In this document: piece by piece, positions 9,480 through 16,967 of the stretch
Position numbering within the stretch: the stretch's first letter is position 1
Layout: each line of letters starts with the position of its first letter
DNA from: Phenylobacterium sp.
GTDB lineage: Bacteria > Pseudomonadota > Alphaproteobacteria > Caulobacterales > Caulobacteraceae
DNA: 37,523 nt
Direction: 5' to 3'
Assembly: GCF_016793285.1 (NCBI RefSeq)
Contig: NZ_JAEUMO010000209.1
Span: forward strand, 1 to 37,523
Position numbers and translations under genes: made by a program
Notes under the pieces: model-generated
What the model saw: only the letters and a program-made list of their open reading frames with translations
Told to the model about the DNA's origin: nothing
The model's database searches: none

Positions 9480-9562
9480 GCGCAACACGGCAACCACAAT
9501 TGCGGCCAAGTGTTGAGCTTCCTGGTCCCCGGATGGGAACTCTGAGACTTCGAGACCTGCCA

Positions 9563-10147
9563 ATGTTTAGGAAATCCACCACCCTGGCCGCCGCGGCGCT
9601 CGCGCTCGGCCTGGCCGCGTGCGCCACCCCGACGCCCTACCAGCCCAATATCCGCGGCGGGGCGACGTCCGGGGGCTTCTCCGAGGTGAAGCTGGAGCCG
9701 AACCGCTTCCGCGTGAACTTCGCCGGCAATTCGCTGACGAGCCGCGAGACGGTGGAGGGCTACCTGCTCTTCCGCGCCGCCGAACTCACCACCCAGAACG
9801 GCTACGACTGGTTCGAGATCATCGACCGCGACGTCGACAAGCACAGCCGCACCTACGTCGAGCCCGACCCGTTCTACCGGCCCTGGTACGGCGCCTACGG
9901 CTTCTGGCGCCCGTCGTGGCGCTACTACGGCCGCGGCTTCGGCTGGCGGGGCTGGGATCCCTTCTGGGGCGACCCGTTCTGGGCCGACCGGGTGGACGTG
10001 CGCACCATCGACAGGTTCGAGGCCTCTGCCGAGATCGTCATGGGCCGTGGCCCCAAGCCGGCCGACAACGTCCGCGCGTTCGAGGCGCGGGCGGTGATCG
10101 ACAACCTGCGCTCGCGGATCGTCTACCCCGAAGCGAAGGCCCGCTGA
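9563..10147 (+). CDS. CC0125/CC1285-like lipoprotein
   Basis: A 194-aa exported lipoprotein. The N-terminus MFRKSTTLAAAALALGLAAC ends in a lipobox with the lipidated Cys20. The mature part starts ATPTPYQPN, has the conserved FSEVKLEPNRFRVNFAGNSL stretch, then TSRETVEGYLLFRAAELT and GYDWFEIIDRDVD. I associate this pattern with the Caulobacter CC0125/CC1285 lipoprotein family. A Trp/Tyr/Gly-rich segment (about 102-145) contains several FW and WGDPFW-type repeats. Function is unknown, with an outer-membrane or periplasmic surface role presumed. I chose ATG at 9563 because it gives a complete signal peptide; the open frame upstream is noncoding. A hairpin (10206-10228) follows the stop by about 60 nt. 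Confidence 0.85.
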   Translation: MFRKSTTLAAAALALGLAACATPTPYQPNIRGGATSGGFSEVKLEPNRFRVNFAGNSLTSRETVEGYLLFRAAELTTQNGYDWFEIIDRDVDKHSRTYVEPDPFYRPWYGAYGFWRPSWRYYGRGFGWRGWDPFWGDPFWADRVDVRTIDRFEASAEIVMGRGPKPADNVRAFEARAVIDNLRSRIVYPEAKAR

Positions 10148-10189
10148 CCCGCCGCCCGACCGCGCCCTGCGCGCGGATCGTCGACAAAA

Positions 10190-10312
10190 GATTCGCCCTC
10201 CGGAGCGTCCGCCGCCGCGCGGCGGACGAATAGGATTCGGGACGCCGGCCGGCGGCGGTCCGGCTTCACTTGATCGCCGCCGCGCGGTGATGTTGAGTCC
10301 CGGTCGGGATTC
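10190..10312. promoter_or_regulatory. Cluster of four GANTC (CcrM-type) sites upstream of the caspase gene
   Basis: GATTC at 10190-10194, GATTC at 10234-10238, GAGTC at 10295-10299 and GATTC at 10308-10312 all lie within the 196-nt noncoding gap before the caspase-like gene. In Caulobacterales GANTC is methylated by CcrM and can make promoters cell-cycle dependent. The sites are seen; methylation and regulation are inferred. Confidence 0.5.
10206..10228. terminator. Strong GC hairpin after the lipoprotein gene
   Basis: A perfect 10-bp stem (CGTCCGCCGC / GCGGCGGACG) with a 3-nt loop lies about 60 nt after the lipoprotein stop and about 115 nt before the next start. No T-run follows, so it may be a factor-assisted terminator or a leader structure. 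Confidence 0.5.
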
Positions 10313-10343
10313 CTGCCCGCTATGCGGCTGGAGGGTGAAGTTG

Positions 10344-12383
10344 ATGCGTAGGGCGACCGCGGAACGGCCCCGGTCGGCGCGCCGCTGGCAGGCGGTCGTC
10401 GTCGCGGTGGCGCTGAATGTCGTCGTCGTGCCGGGGGCATGGGCGGCGCAGCGCGTGGCGCTGATCGTCAGCGTCTCGAAGTACGACAAGGTCCCCAGCC
10501 TCGCGAACCCCGCCAAGGACGCCAAGCTGGTGCAGGCGACCCTGCAGAAGCTGGGCTTCACGGTGAAGGTGCTGAACGACCCCAGCCGCCTGCAGCTCAT
10601 CGAGGGCCTCGGCGCGTTCGAGGAGGACGCCAAGGGCTCGGAGGCCGCGGTCGTCTACTACGCCGGCCACGGGGCCATGATCGACGGCGTGAACTACCTG
10701 CTGCCCAAGGACGCCATCTCGACCAACAAGTCGACGCTGACCGCCAGCTCGGTGGAGTCGGCCCTGCTGGGCCAGTCGCTGATGGGCGCGAAGGCCGTGC
10801 GCCTGATCATCCTCGACGCCTGCCGCAACAACCCCACCGCGACCCGCAGCCTGGGGGGCAACACCCGCGGCCTGGCGCGCGAGGCGGGCCCCACCAGCGT
10901 CGCGGTCGTGACCCTGATGGCCGCCGGCCCCGGCCAGGTGGCGCAGGACGGCGCCGCGGGCGCCGCCAACAGCCCGTTCGCCATCGCCCTCACCCAGGGC
11001 ATGACGCGGCCCGGCATCACCGTCGGCGAACTGCCCAGCTACGTGCAGGCCGAAGTCGAGCGGATGACCGAGGGCGAGCAGACACCCGACCTGCAGGGGA
11101 TCTGGCCCAACGTCCACTGGAGCTTCGACCCCAACGGCCCCGCGAAGCAGGCTTCGGCCGCGCCCGCCGCCGACGTCACCAAGATCAAGTGGGAGAAGGA
11201 CCAGGTCTTCTGGACGTCGATCAAGGACTCCGACGACCCGGCCGACTTCAAGGCCTACATGGACGCCCAGGACCGTGGCGAGATCTCGGGCTCGTTCCGC
11301 AAGCTCGCGTCCAACCGCATCCGCGCGCTCGAGAAGCTGCCGGCGGGCTCGTTCCAGGTCGCGTCGCGCTCGGCGGCGCCCGGCCAGGAGTTGGTCGGCG
11401 CGGCCCGCGACGCCTTCGCCCGCGGCGACTACAAGGCCGCCTTCCGCGACTGGTCGACCGCCGCCGGCCAGGGCAACGGCGCGGCCATGTACAACCTCGG
11501 CGTCATGTCGCTCACCGGCAAGGGCGCCCCCAAGGACGTCAACGCCGCGGCCAGGTGGTTCAAGAGCTCGGCCGACGCCGGCCACTCCGGCGGCATGGTC
11601 AACTGGGCGCTCTGCCAGCTCAACGGCTTCGGCGCCGCCAGGAACGAGGGCGCCGGTTTCCAGACCCTGCAGCGGGCCGCCGATCGCGGCTCGGCCACGG
11701 CGATGGGCATGCTGGCCGAGGCCTATCTGCGCGGCCGCGGCGCCGCCCAGGACCCGCGCCAGGCGGCCGGCTGGCTGCAGAAGGCGGTGGACGCCGGCGA
11801 CGGCCCCTCCATCGCCCAGCTCGGCGACCTCTACGAACGCGGCGTCGGCGTGCCGAAGGACGGCCGCCGCGCCTTCACCCTCTACCAGCGCGCCGCGGTG
11901 GCCGGCGACACCGACGCCATGGTGCGGCTGGGCTACGCCTACGAGGACGGCGAGGCGGTGGCGAAGGACGACGTCCAGGCCGCCACCTGGTATCAGCGCG
12001 CCGCCGAGGCCGGGAACAGCGAGGGCATGTCGAGCCTGGCCGTGATGTTCGAGAACGGCGCGGGCCTGACGCAGGACTACGGCCGCGCCGCCGACTACTA
12101 CCGGCAGGCCGCGAACGCCGGCGACGCCCGCGGCTATCTGGGCCTGGGCAGCCTGACCGCGCGCGGCGCGGGCGTGCGGGCCAACACGGCCGAGGCGGTG
12201 AAGCTGTTCCAGCAGGCCGCAGACCGGGGCAGCGCCGCGGCGATGCGCAACCTGGGGATCATGTACGAAGGCGGTCAGGGCGTGGCGGCAAACCGCGCCA
12301 GGGCCGTCGAATGGTATCGCAAGGCGGTCGCGGCGGGCGACCAGGGCGCGCAGGGCGAGCTGGACCGCCTGGGCGCGCGATAG
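10344..12383 (+). CDS. Exported caspase-like (peptidase C14) protein with Sel1 repeats
   Basis: A 679-aa protein with an N-terminal signal peptide (hydrophobic about 16-30, likely cleaved after AWA near 34). A caspase p20-type domain follows (about 36-255), with catalytic His109 in VVYYAGHG and Cys160 in LIILDACRNNP. It also has the usual SPFAIAL and TEGEQTPD signatures. A linker region (about 270-350) leads into about eight Sel1-like repeats (about 370-672), of the type AMYNLGVMSLTGKGAPKD and AMRNLGIMYEGGQGVAANR, which form a protein-binding solenoid. ATG at 10344 has GGAGG about 9 nt upstream; an in-frame ATG at 10287 is less likely. Prokaryotic caspase homologues cleave after Arg/Lys or act as stress or death proteases. 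The substrate here is unknown, and export suggests a periplasmic or envelope target. A gene for an exported SH3 protein follows 102 nt downstream. Confidence 0.9.
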   Translation: MRRATAERPRSARRWQAVVVAVALNVVVVPGAWAAQRVALIVSVSKYDKVPSLANPAKDAKLVQATLQKLGFTVKVLNDPSRLQLIEGLGAFEEDAKGSEAAVVYYAGHGAMIDGVNYLLPKDAISTNKSTLTASSVESALLGQSLMGAKAVRLIILDACRNNPTATRSLGGNTRGLAREAGPTSVAVVTLMAAGPGQVAQDGAAGAANSPFAIALTQGMTRPGITVGELPSYVQAEVERMTEGEQTPDLQGIWPNVHWSFDPNGPAKQASAAPAADVTKIKWEKDQVFWTSIKDSDDPADFKAYMDAQDRGEISGSFRKLASNRIRALEKLPAGSFQVASRSAAPGQELVGAARDAFARGDYKAAFRDWSTAAGQGNGAAMYNLGVMSLTGKGAPKDVNAAARWFKSSADAGHSGGMVNWALCQLNGFGAARNEGAGFQTLQRAADRGSATAMGMLAEAYLRGRGAAQDPRQAAGWLQKAVDAGDGPSIAQLGDLYERGVGVPKDGRRAFTLYQRAAVAGDTDAMVRLGYAYEDGEAVAKDDVQAATWYQRAAEAGNSEGMSSLAVMFENGAGLTQDYGRAADYYRQAANAGDARGYLGLGSLTARGAGVRANTAEAVKLFQQAADRGSAAAMRNLGIMYEGGQGVAANRARAVEWYRKAVAAGDQGAQGELDRLGAR

Positions 12384-12392
12384 GGTCTCCCG

Positions 12393-12407
12393 GTCCGCTG
12401 CGCGGAC
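12393..12407. other. Short hairpin between the caspase-like and SH3 genes
   Basis: A 6-bp perfect stem GTCCGC/GCGGAC with a TGC loop begins 9 nt after the caspase-gene stop. It lacks a T-run. It may partly terminate or stabilise the transcript between the two genes. Confidence 0.35.
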
Positions 12408-12485
12408 GGGCCGGAACGTGGGAGTGTCGGGCCCCATGTCGCGTTTCGCCAAGCGGAACCGGCGGGGCTCCAGGAGGATGGGGCT

Positions 12486-13976
12486 ATGTTGCAGATGCTG
12501 CGCAGGCGGGGTCTCCGCCTTTCCGTGAGCGCGGTGGCGCTCCTGAGCATGAGCGTCCAGCCGGTGCTGGCCCAGGGCAAGAACGACAGCGTCCTGAACG
12601 CCTGCGGGACCGAGCGCGCGAACCTCGTCAAGCTCGACAAGGACTACAAGGACCTGAAGCGCTCCAAGATGGCCAACGCCGTCGGCGAGGGCATCAAGCA
12701 GGGCGCCATGGTGCTGGCCAAGGGCGTGATGAGCGGCGGCATCCCGGTGGGCGGCCGCGGCGGGGGCGGCGGCTTCGGCAGCGCCATGGGCGGCATGGGC
12801 GGGCTGATGGGCGCCGTCGGCGGCCTCGCCATGCAGAGCGCCGCCCAGCAGCAGGCCGCGCAGGCGCAGCAGGGTCAGCCGCAGGCGTCGCCGCAGGCCG
12901 CCATGTTCGGCCAGGACATGCTCTCGGGCGCCATGGGCCTGCAGATCCCCGGCGTCAGCAACTACGGCGGCTTCAGCGGCAGCGGCGGCGACAACATGAA
13001 GGCCTATGCGGCGCTGGCCGTCCTGGTGGCCATCGTGGCGACCGCGGACGCCTATGCGAAGCTGAAGGAACAGGAAGCCGGCGGCGACCTGAAGAAGGCC
13101 TCGTTCAACATCGACCAGGACGCGGCGCGCCAGCTCACCGTCTCGCGCCAGATCGTGGCGGACGGGACGTCGCTCGCAGACTGCCGGGCCCGCCAGCTCG
13201 GCGACATCAACACCCGCCTGGCCGGCGCCGCCAACGACAAGGACCGCAAGGCGATCCGCCGTGAGCGCACGGACCTCGTCTCGGCGCTGAAGAAGGACAT
13301 CGACCTCACCGGCGACGTGGTCGACCAGCATACCGGCATGGCCAAGACCTTCACGCAGGGCCGCGCCATGACCGACGGCGCCTCGGAAGCCGACGTGCTG
13401 GGCGGCCAGACGCCGGCCTACGCGACCGTGGCCGACACGACCCGGAAGTCGATGCCGAAGGCCGGCGGGGCGCCCGCGGGACAGCAGCAGCAGGCCGCGG
13501 CCCCGCCGGCGGCGCCGCCGCCCTCGTCGCTGGTGGCGATCAAGGCGACGGTGGTCCGCTCGGCGCCGGTGGCCTCCGCCGGCGTGGTCACGAACCTGCC
13601 GGTCGGCCGCGAGATCCGCCCGAAGAACAGCCAGCCCGACGGCGGCTGGTGGGAGATCGACGTGGCGGGCGCCCCCGGCTACGTGCGCGCCTCCGACGTC
13701 GGCCCGCCGGGCTCGGTCCCCGTGCAGACGGCCGCCGCCGCCAAGGCCCCGCCGGCCAAGGGCGGCGCGAAGGGCAAGGGCGTGGTCCAGGCCAAGGCCC
13801 CGCCACCGCCTCCGGTCCCCGCCGGCCCGACCAACATCCGCGCCTACAACCAATCGGTCATCGCCGCGCGCGACACCGGCAAGGGCCGCCTGTCGAGCCT
13901 GATGACCGACATCCAGACCAGCCAGCGCCGGGACAACGTCTTCTACGCCTGGCTCGACGGCCTGCCCTGGAGCTGA
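12486..13976 (+). CDS. Exported Gly/Gln-rich protein with an SH3 domain, unknown function
   Basis: A 496-aa protein with a signal peptide (residues 1-29, PVLA/Q). A Gly/Met-rich stretch (about 80-114) is followed by a Gln/Ala-rich one (115-140). There is one strong internal hydrophobic segment (about 172-190, KAYAALAVLVAIVATADAY), a charged helical region (190-290), an Ala/Pro linker, and a bacterial SH3-like domain (about 348-406; VVRSAPVASAGVVTNLPVG, GWWEI, GYVRASDV). A Pro/Lys/Ala-rich linker and a conserved-looking C-terminal tail follow. AGGAGG lies 8 nt before ATG 12486. The Gly-rich segment resembles glycine-zipper membrane proteins. It shares orientation with the caspase-like gene. 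Binding to the cell wall through the SH3 domain is a guess from the domain. Confidence 0.8.
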   Translation: MLQMLRRRGLRLSVSAVALLSMSVQPVLAQGKNDSVLNACGTERANLVKLDKDYKDLKRSKMANAVGEGIKQGAMVLAKGVMSGGIPVGGRGGGGGFGSAMGGMGGLMGAVGGLAMQSAAQQQAAQAQQGQPQASPQAAMFGQDMLSGAMGLQIPGVSNYGGFSGSGGDNMKAYAALAVLVAIVATADAYAKLKEQEAGGDLKKASFNIDQDAARQLTVSRQIVADGTSLADCRARQLGDINTRLAGAANDKDRKAIRRERTDLVSALKKDIDLTGDVVDQHTGMAKTFTQGRAMTDGASEADVLGGQTPAYATVADTTRKSMPKAGGAPAGQQQQAAAPPAAPPPSSLVAIKATVVRSAPVASAGVVTNLPVGREIRPKNSQPDGGWWEIDVAGAPGYVRASDVGPPGSVPVQTAAAAKAPPAKGGAKGKGVVQAKAPPPPPVPAGPTNIRAYNQSVIAARDTGKGRLSSLMTDIQTSQRRDNVFYAWLDGLPWS

Positions 13977-13989
13977 TCGGCCGCGGCGC

Positions 13990-15573
13990 CTATCCGACCG
14001 CGATCCAGCCCGCGCCGAGGGAGGACAGGGCGACGCCGGCCAGGACCACCTGCCCGCCGCCGCCCAGGCTGACGATGGTGTCCGCCCCGCTCTGGGCGAG
14101 CGAATAGGTCGTCCCGAAGTCCAGGACGAGGCGGTCGCCCTCGGCGAAGCTGAAGTCGGCGATCCGCTCGAGGCCCGCCTCGCCGAATGCGTGGAAGGTG
14201 TCGGCGCCCGCGCCGCCGGTCAGGGTGTCGCTGCCGCGGTCGCCCGAGAGGTAGTCGTCGCCGGCGCCGCCGAAGAGCAGGTCGTCCTGCTGGCCGCCGC
14301 GCAGCGTATCGTCACCGGAACCTCCCTCGCAGGTGTCGTTCCCGAGGTTGCCGTAGACGAGATCGTCGCCGGCGTCGCCGGACAGCCGGTCGTCGTCCTT
14401 GCCGCCGACCACCCAGTCGTCGCCGGAACCGCCCGAGGCCGTGTCGGCGCCCTGGTTGCCGTTGATGTCGTCGAAGCCGGCCGAGCCCTGCAGCACGTCG
14501 TCGCCCTCGCCGCCGCGCATGACGTTGCCCGTGACGCCGCCCAGCAGCAGGTCGTCGGCGGACGTGCCGGTCATGGACACGACGCGGGGCGAGAGCAGGG
14601 CCCGCAGCGCCGCGGCGCCGTCGGCCACCGGGGCCAGGATGACCCGCCCGGTCTCGCTGACGTCGCTCGACTCGAGGATCGTCAGCCGCATGGTCGCGTT
14701 GTCGTCGACCGTCAGCCCGTCGATGCGGGTCAGGCGGATGTACGAGTTCCGGTCCAGCAGCGCCTGGACCGTGTTGTTCTCGACGGCGACGTCGACCGCG
14801 TGGTCGACGGTGATGGCGTTGTAGGTCGAGCCGACGAGGATGTTGCCGCGGATGATCACCCGCTCGTAGGGCAACCCGCCGTTCTCGTCGCGCAGGCAGA
14901 TGCCCTGCACGTAGTAGCCGTCGCCGCGGCTGAAGATGTTGTCCTCGACGAGGATGTCGTGCGCCGAGGCGGTGGTGTTGGTGGTCCAGAACTGGATCAC
15001 GTCGCCGTGGTCGCCGTCCTTGATGTGGAAGTCGCGGAAGCTGTTCCGCGCAATGGTGACGTTCGACGAACCGCCGCCGCGGACGCCGTCCATCCTGAGG
15101 TCGTGGAACTCGTTGTCGCTGATCGTCAGCCGCGTGTCGTCGAGGTGGCTGATCGCCCAGTAGAGCTGCTCGAACGTCGAATGGGTGACGCTGACGTCGG
15201 CGCTCCCGCGGATCTGGAGCCCGCCGACGTCGTCGGTCGGGTCGCCGTTCAGGGAGCCGTGGAAATAGACGCGGTCGAACGCGATCCGCTCGCTGCCGCT
15301 CACCAGGTTCGGGATGGCGCCGTCGTCAGGATCGGCCAGCAGGGTGAGGCCGCGGAAGGTGATGCCGCCGCTGTTCTGGACGTTGAGGCCCGAGATTTCG
15401 GCGGGCGACCGGCTGTCCTGCGAGGTGATCGTGATCCCTGCGCCGGCGAAGGTCAGCTTGCTGATCGCGACGTCGTCGTACCGGCCGGCGGCCAGGGCGA
15501 TCACGTCGCCGGGCTGCGCAGCCCGCAGGGCGGCGGCGAGCGCCGCCGCGTCGCTCACGGCGACCACACTCAT
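13990..15573 (-). CDS. Right-handed beta-helix protein with RTX calcium-binding repeats
   Basis: A 527-aa protein that appears secreted but has no N-terminal signal peptide. Residues about 20-320 show parallel beta-helix features: many short Asn/Asp-rich repeats such as ISDNEFHDL, ITFRGLTLL, ILVEDNIFSRG and VIIRGNILVG, as in pectate-lyase or alginate-epimerase-like folds. Residues about 338-460 carry RTX nonapeptides (GGEGDDVLQG, GGSGDDTLRG, GGAGDDYLSG, GGAGADTF). A C-terminal ADFSFAEGDRLVLDFG segment is typical of type I secretion substrates. No type I secretion genes are in the window. Enzyme activity is not certain; polysaccharide binding or lysis is likely from the fold. ATG 15573 has GGGGG about 8-12 nt upstream. 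The gene converges on the SH3 gene, 13 nt apart. Confidence 0.88.
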   Translation of the reverse strand: MSVVAVSDAAALAAALRAAQPGDVIALAAGRYDDVAISKLTFAGAGITITSQDSRSPAEISGLNVQNSGGITFRGLTLLADPDDGAIPNLVSGSERIAFDRVYFHGSLNGDPTDDVGGLQIRGSADVSVTHSTFEQLYWAISHLDDTRLTISDNEFHDLRMDGVRGGGSSNVTIARNSFRDFHIKDGDHGDVIQFWTTNTTASAHDILVEDNIFSRGDGYYVQGICLRDENGGLPYERVIIRGNILVGSTYNAITVDHAVDVAVENNTVQALLDRNSYIRLTRIDGLTVDDNATMRLTILESSDVSETGRVILAPVADGAAALRALLSPRVVSMTGTSADDLLLGGVTGNVMRGGEGDDVLQGSAGFDDINGNQGADTASGGSGDDWVVGGKDDDRLSGDAGDDLVYGNLGNDTCEGGSGDDTLRGGQQDDLLFGGAGDDYLSGDRGSDTLTGGAGADTFHAFGEAGLERIADFSFAEGDRLVLDFGTTYSLAQSGADTIVSLGGGGQVVLAGVALSSLGAGWIAVG

Positions 15574-15890
15574 CGAAAACCCCCACGCATACCGAGGCCC
15601 TTCACGCCCGTTGACTGGTACGCGCCGGGGTACGCGAAGGATGGCTAAAGCTTAGATAAGCAGCTCGGCCGTGTCCGGCGTCGAATCGCCCGGATTCCCC
15701 TCGGCAGCCGCGGCATGCCGTCGCGGCGGACTGGATAAAACTTCCAGCGTATCAATTGGTTATGGTCAAGCTTGATCCGGTTCGGAGGTCGTCCGCGAGC
15801 GCGCCGCACCTCCGCGGTGATCCGCCCGCAGAGCGGCCGCCGCCGCGGGACGCCGAAGCGGCGGCGAGAACCTGTCGTCGACTGGAAATT
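15574..15890. other. 317-nt noncoding region between the RTX gene and tRNA-Gly
   Basis: I see no convincing gene here. It holds a direct repeat GGTACGCG at 15617-15624 and 15629-15636 (12-nt spacing), about 50 nt upstream of the RTX start. There are GANTC sites at 15683-15687 and 15693-15697. A comparatively AT-rich stretch at about 15735-15775 includes the 10-bp palindrome TCAAGCTTGA. The part next to the tRNA 3' end would be a natural integration site, but no integrase or repeated tRNA end is visible. Confidence 0.5.
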
Positions 15891-15965
15891 TGGAGCGGGC
15901 GAGGCGATTCGAACGCCCGACCCCAACCTTGGCAAGGTTGTGCTCTACCCCTGAGCTACGCCCGC
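15891..15965 (-). tRNA. tRNA-Gly (anticodon GCC)
   Basis: The minus strand folds as a complete tRNA. The acceptor stem is GCGGGCG paired with CGCCCGC, the D-stem GCTC/GAGC, and the anticodon stem CAACC/GGTTG around TTGCCAA, with anticodon GCC at + positions 15931-15933. The T-arm has GGGCG-TTCGAAT-CGCCT, then discriminator T and an encoded CCA. Every stem pairs, with one G-U in the T-stem. It is a single gene, not part of a visible cluster. Confidence 0.97.
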
Positions 15966-16068
15966 GCTCCGTGGGGACCGATAGGCGTCCCCGTGCGAGA
16001 GGCGGCCTTATGACAGACGGCTTTTCGCATTGCAAGCGGTCGAGTGACGGGGCCCCGAACCGGGATCG

Positions 16069-16827
16069 CTAGCGGAATTTCGGGGTCTTCAGGCGGCGCT
16101 TGTTGACGTGCCCTTCCGGGTTCGGCGCGTTCGCCTCCTCGGGGAACTCGCCCTTGAAGTAGTAGCGCTGCCAGGCCGCCTTGGTGGCTTCCGGGTCGCC
16201 GCGGAATATCTTCTGGTTGAACTCGGAGCGGTGCTTTTCCCAGACGTCGTACTGGTGGCGCAGCTCGGGATCCGAATCCATGCGCCGGATCACCGGCTGG
16301 ATGTCGTGCAGCGTCTTGTCCTGGAGGAGCGTGATGAAGCAGAAGGGCTCGCCCTTCTCGAAGCGCACGCGGCCGGGGCGCGTGAAGATCCAGTTCATCG
16401 TGAAGGGGAAGGGCAGCCAGTCGGTCTCGACCACGCCCGCCAGCGGCTGGATGCCGTCCTTGACGTGGTTGGGCGGGCCCTGGGCCAGCATCGACCAGCC
16501 GGGCGGCGTGCGGAACAGGTAGCCGGCGTGGAACGTCAGCACCCCGTGGCTGAAGTGGCTGGACGCCAGCTTGTGGAAGTCGGGGTTGGGGCTGTCGGCG
16601 CGCAGCGTGATGTCGCCCTGCATGGGGCCGCCGTTCCACTCGGCGGTGAACGACATGGGGCAGAGCAGCTCCCAGCCCGAGGTGTTGGCCATGGCGAGCG
16701 GGAGGCAGCGATAGGGGTGCCGCGCCGTGAAGTTGTCCATCCAGGCGCGCCCCGGGCGGCCCGGCACAAGCTCGGGCGGCCGTTCGGTGACCGGGAAACA
16801 CTCCAGTTCCATAGGTGGCTGGCTCAC
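16069..16827 (-). CDS. DUF6065-like protein of unknown function
   Basis: A 252-aa soluble-looking protein with no signal peptide or membrane segment. It is rich in aromatic residues and Pro: the stretches ANTSGWELLCPMSFTAEWNG, FHAGYLFRTPPGW and FPFTMNWIFTRPG, and a charged C-terminus DVWEKHRSEFNQKIF. I recall this pattern as DUF6065, often found near oxygenase or tailoring genes, but I am not certain of the family. The GTG start at 16827 is supported by GGAGGG 5 nt upstream; an in-frame ATG lies at 16812. It stands upstream of tRNA-Gly on the same strand and downstream of the terminator of the PEP-CTERM gene, so it needs its own promoter. No catalytic motif is recognised. Confidence 0.7.
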   Translation of the reverse strand: MSQPPMELECFPVTERPPELVPGRPGRAWMDNFTARHPYRCLPLAMANTSGWELLCPMSFTAEWNGGPMQGDITLRADSPNPDFHKLASSHFSHGVLTFHAGYLFRTPPGWSMLAQGPPNHVKDGIQPLAGVVETDWLPFPFTMNWIFTRPGRVRFEKGEPFCFITLLQDKTLHDIQPVIRRMDSDPELRHQYDVWEKHRSEFNQKIFRGDPEATKAAWQRYYFKGEFPEEANAPNPEGHVNKRRLKTPKFR

Positions 16828-16907
16828 GCGACCCTCCGGGCTCGTCTCGACCGACCCTTAAAGCCCCGGTCGCGCCCCCGTCCACAGGCAACAGGCCGAC
16901 CGCGCAA

Positions 16908-16935
16908 AGCAAAGGCCCCGCCGGTGGGCGGGGCC
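16908..16935 (-). terminator. Intrinsic terminator of the PEP-CTERM gene
   Basis: A perfect 9-bp stem (GGCCCCGCC/GGCGGGGCC, 16914-16935) with a 4-nt loop lies 33 nt downstream of the stop at 16968. On the minus strand it is followed by TTTGCTTTG, a T-rich run. This is the clearest rho-independent terminator in the window. Confidence 0.85.
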
Positions 16936-16967
16936 TCGCGTGGTCTCGAGCCGTTCGTCGTCGGCGA

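Noticed and set aside
10320-13853. A very long minus-strand frame over the caspase and SH3 genes
   Set aside because: The translation is Ala/Gly/His/Arg low complexity without motifs, and plus-strand genes have signal peptides, ribosome binding sites and domains.
14200-14560. Repeat array suggestive of CRISPR or satellite DNA
   Set aside because: The periodicity is the 9-residue RTX coding repeat, not a DNA repeat with spacers.
14191-15648. Plus-strand frame opposite the RTX gene
   Set aside because: Its Val/Asp/Ala repeats mirror the RTX codon pattern of the real gene on the other strand.
15891-15965. Genomic island attached to tRNA-Gly
   Set aside because: No integrase, no second copy of the tRNA 3' end and no clear change in codon use in the flanking genes.
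15645-16035. Short frames crossing tRNA-Gly
   Set aside because: They translate the tRNA itself and its flank; the tRNA folds perfectly and explains the sequence.
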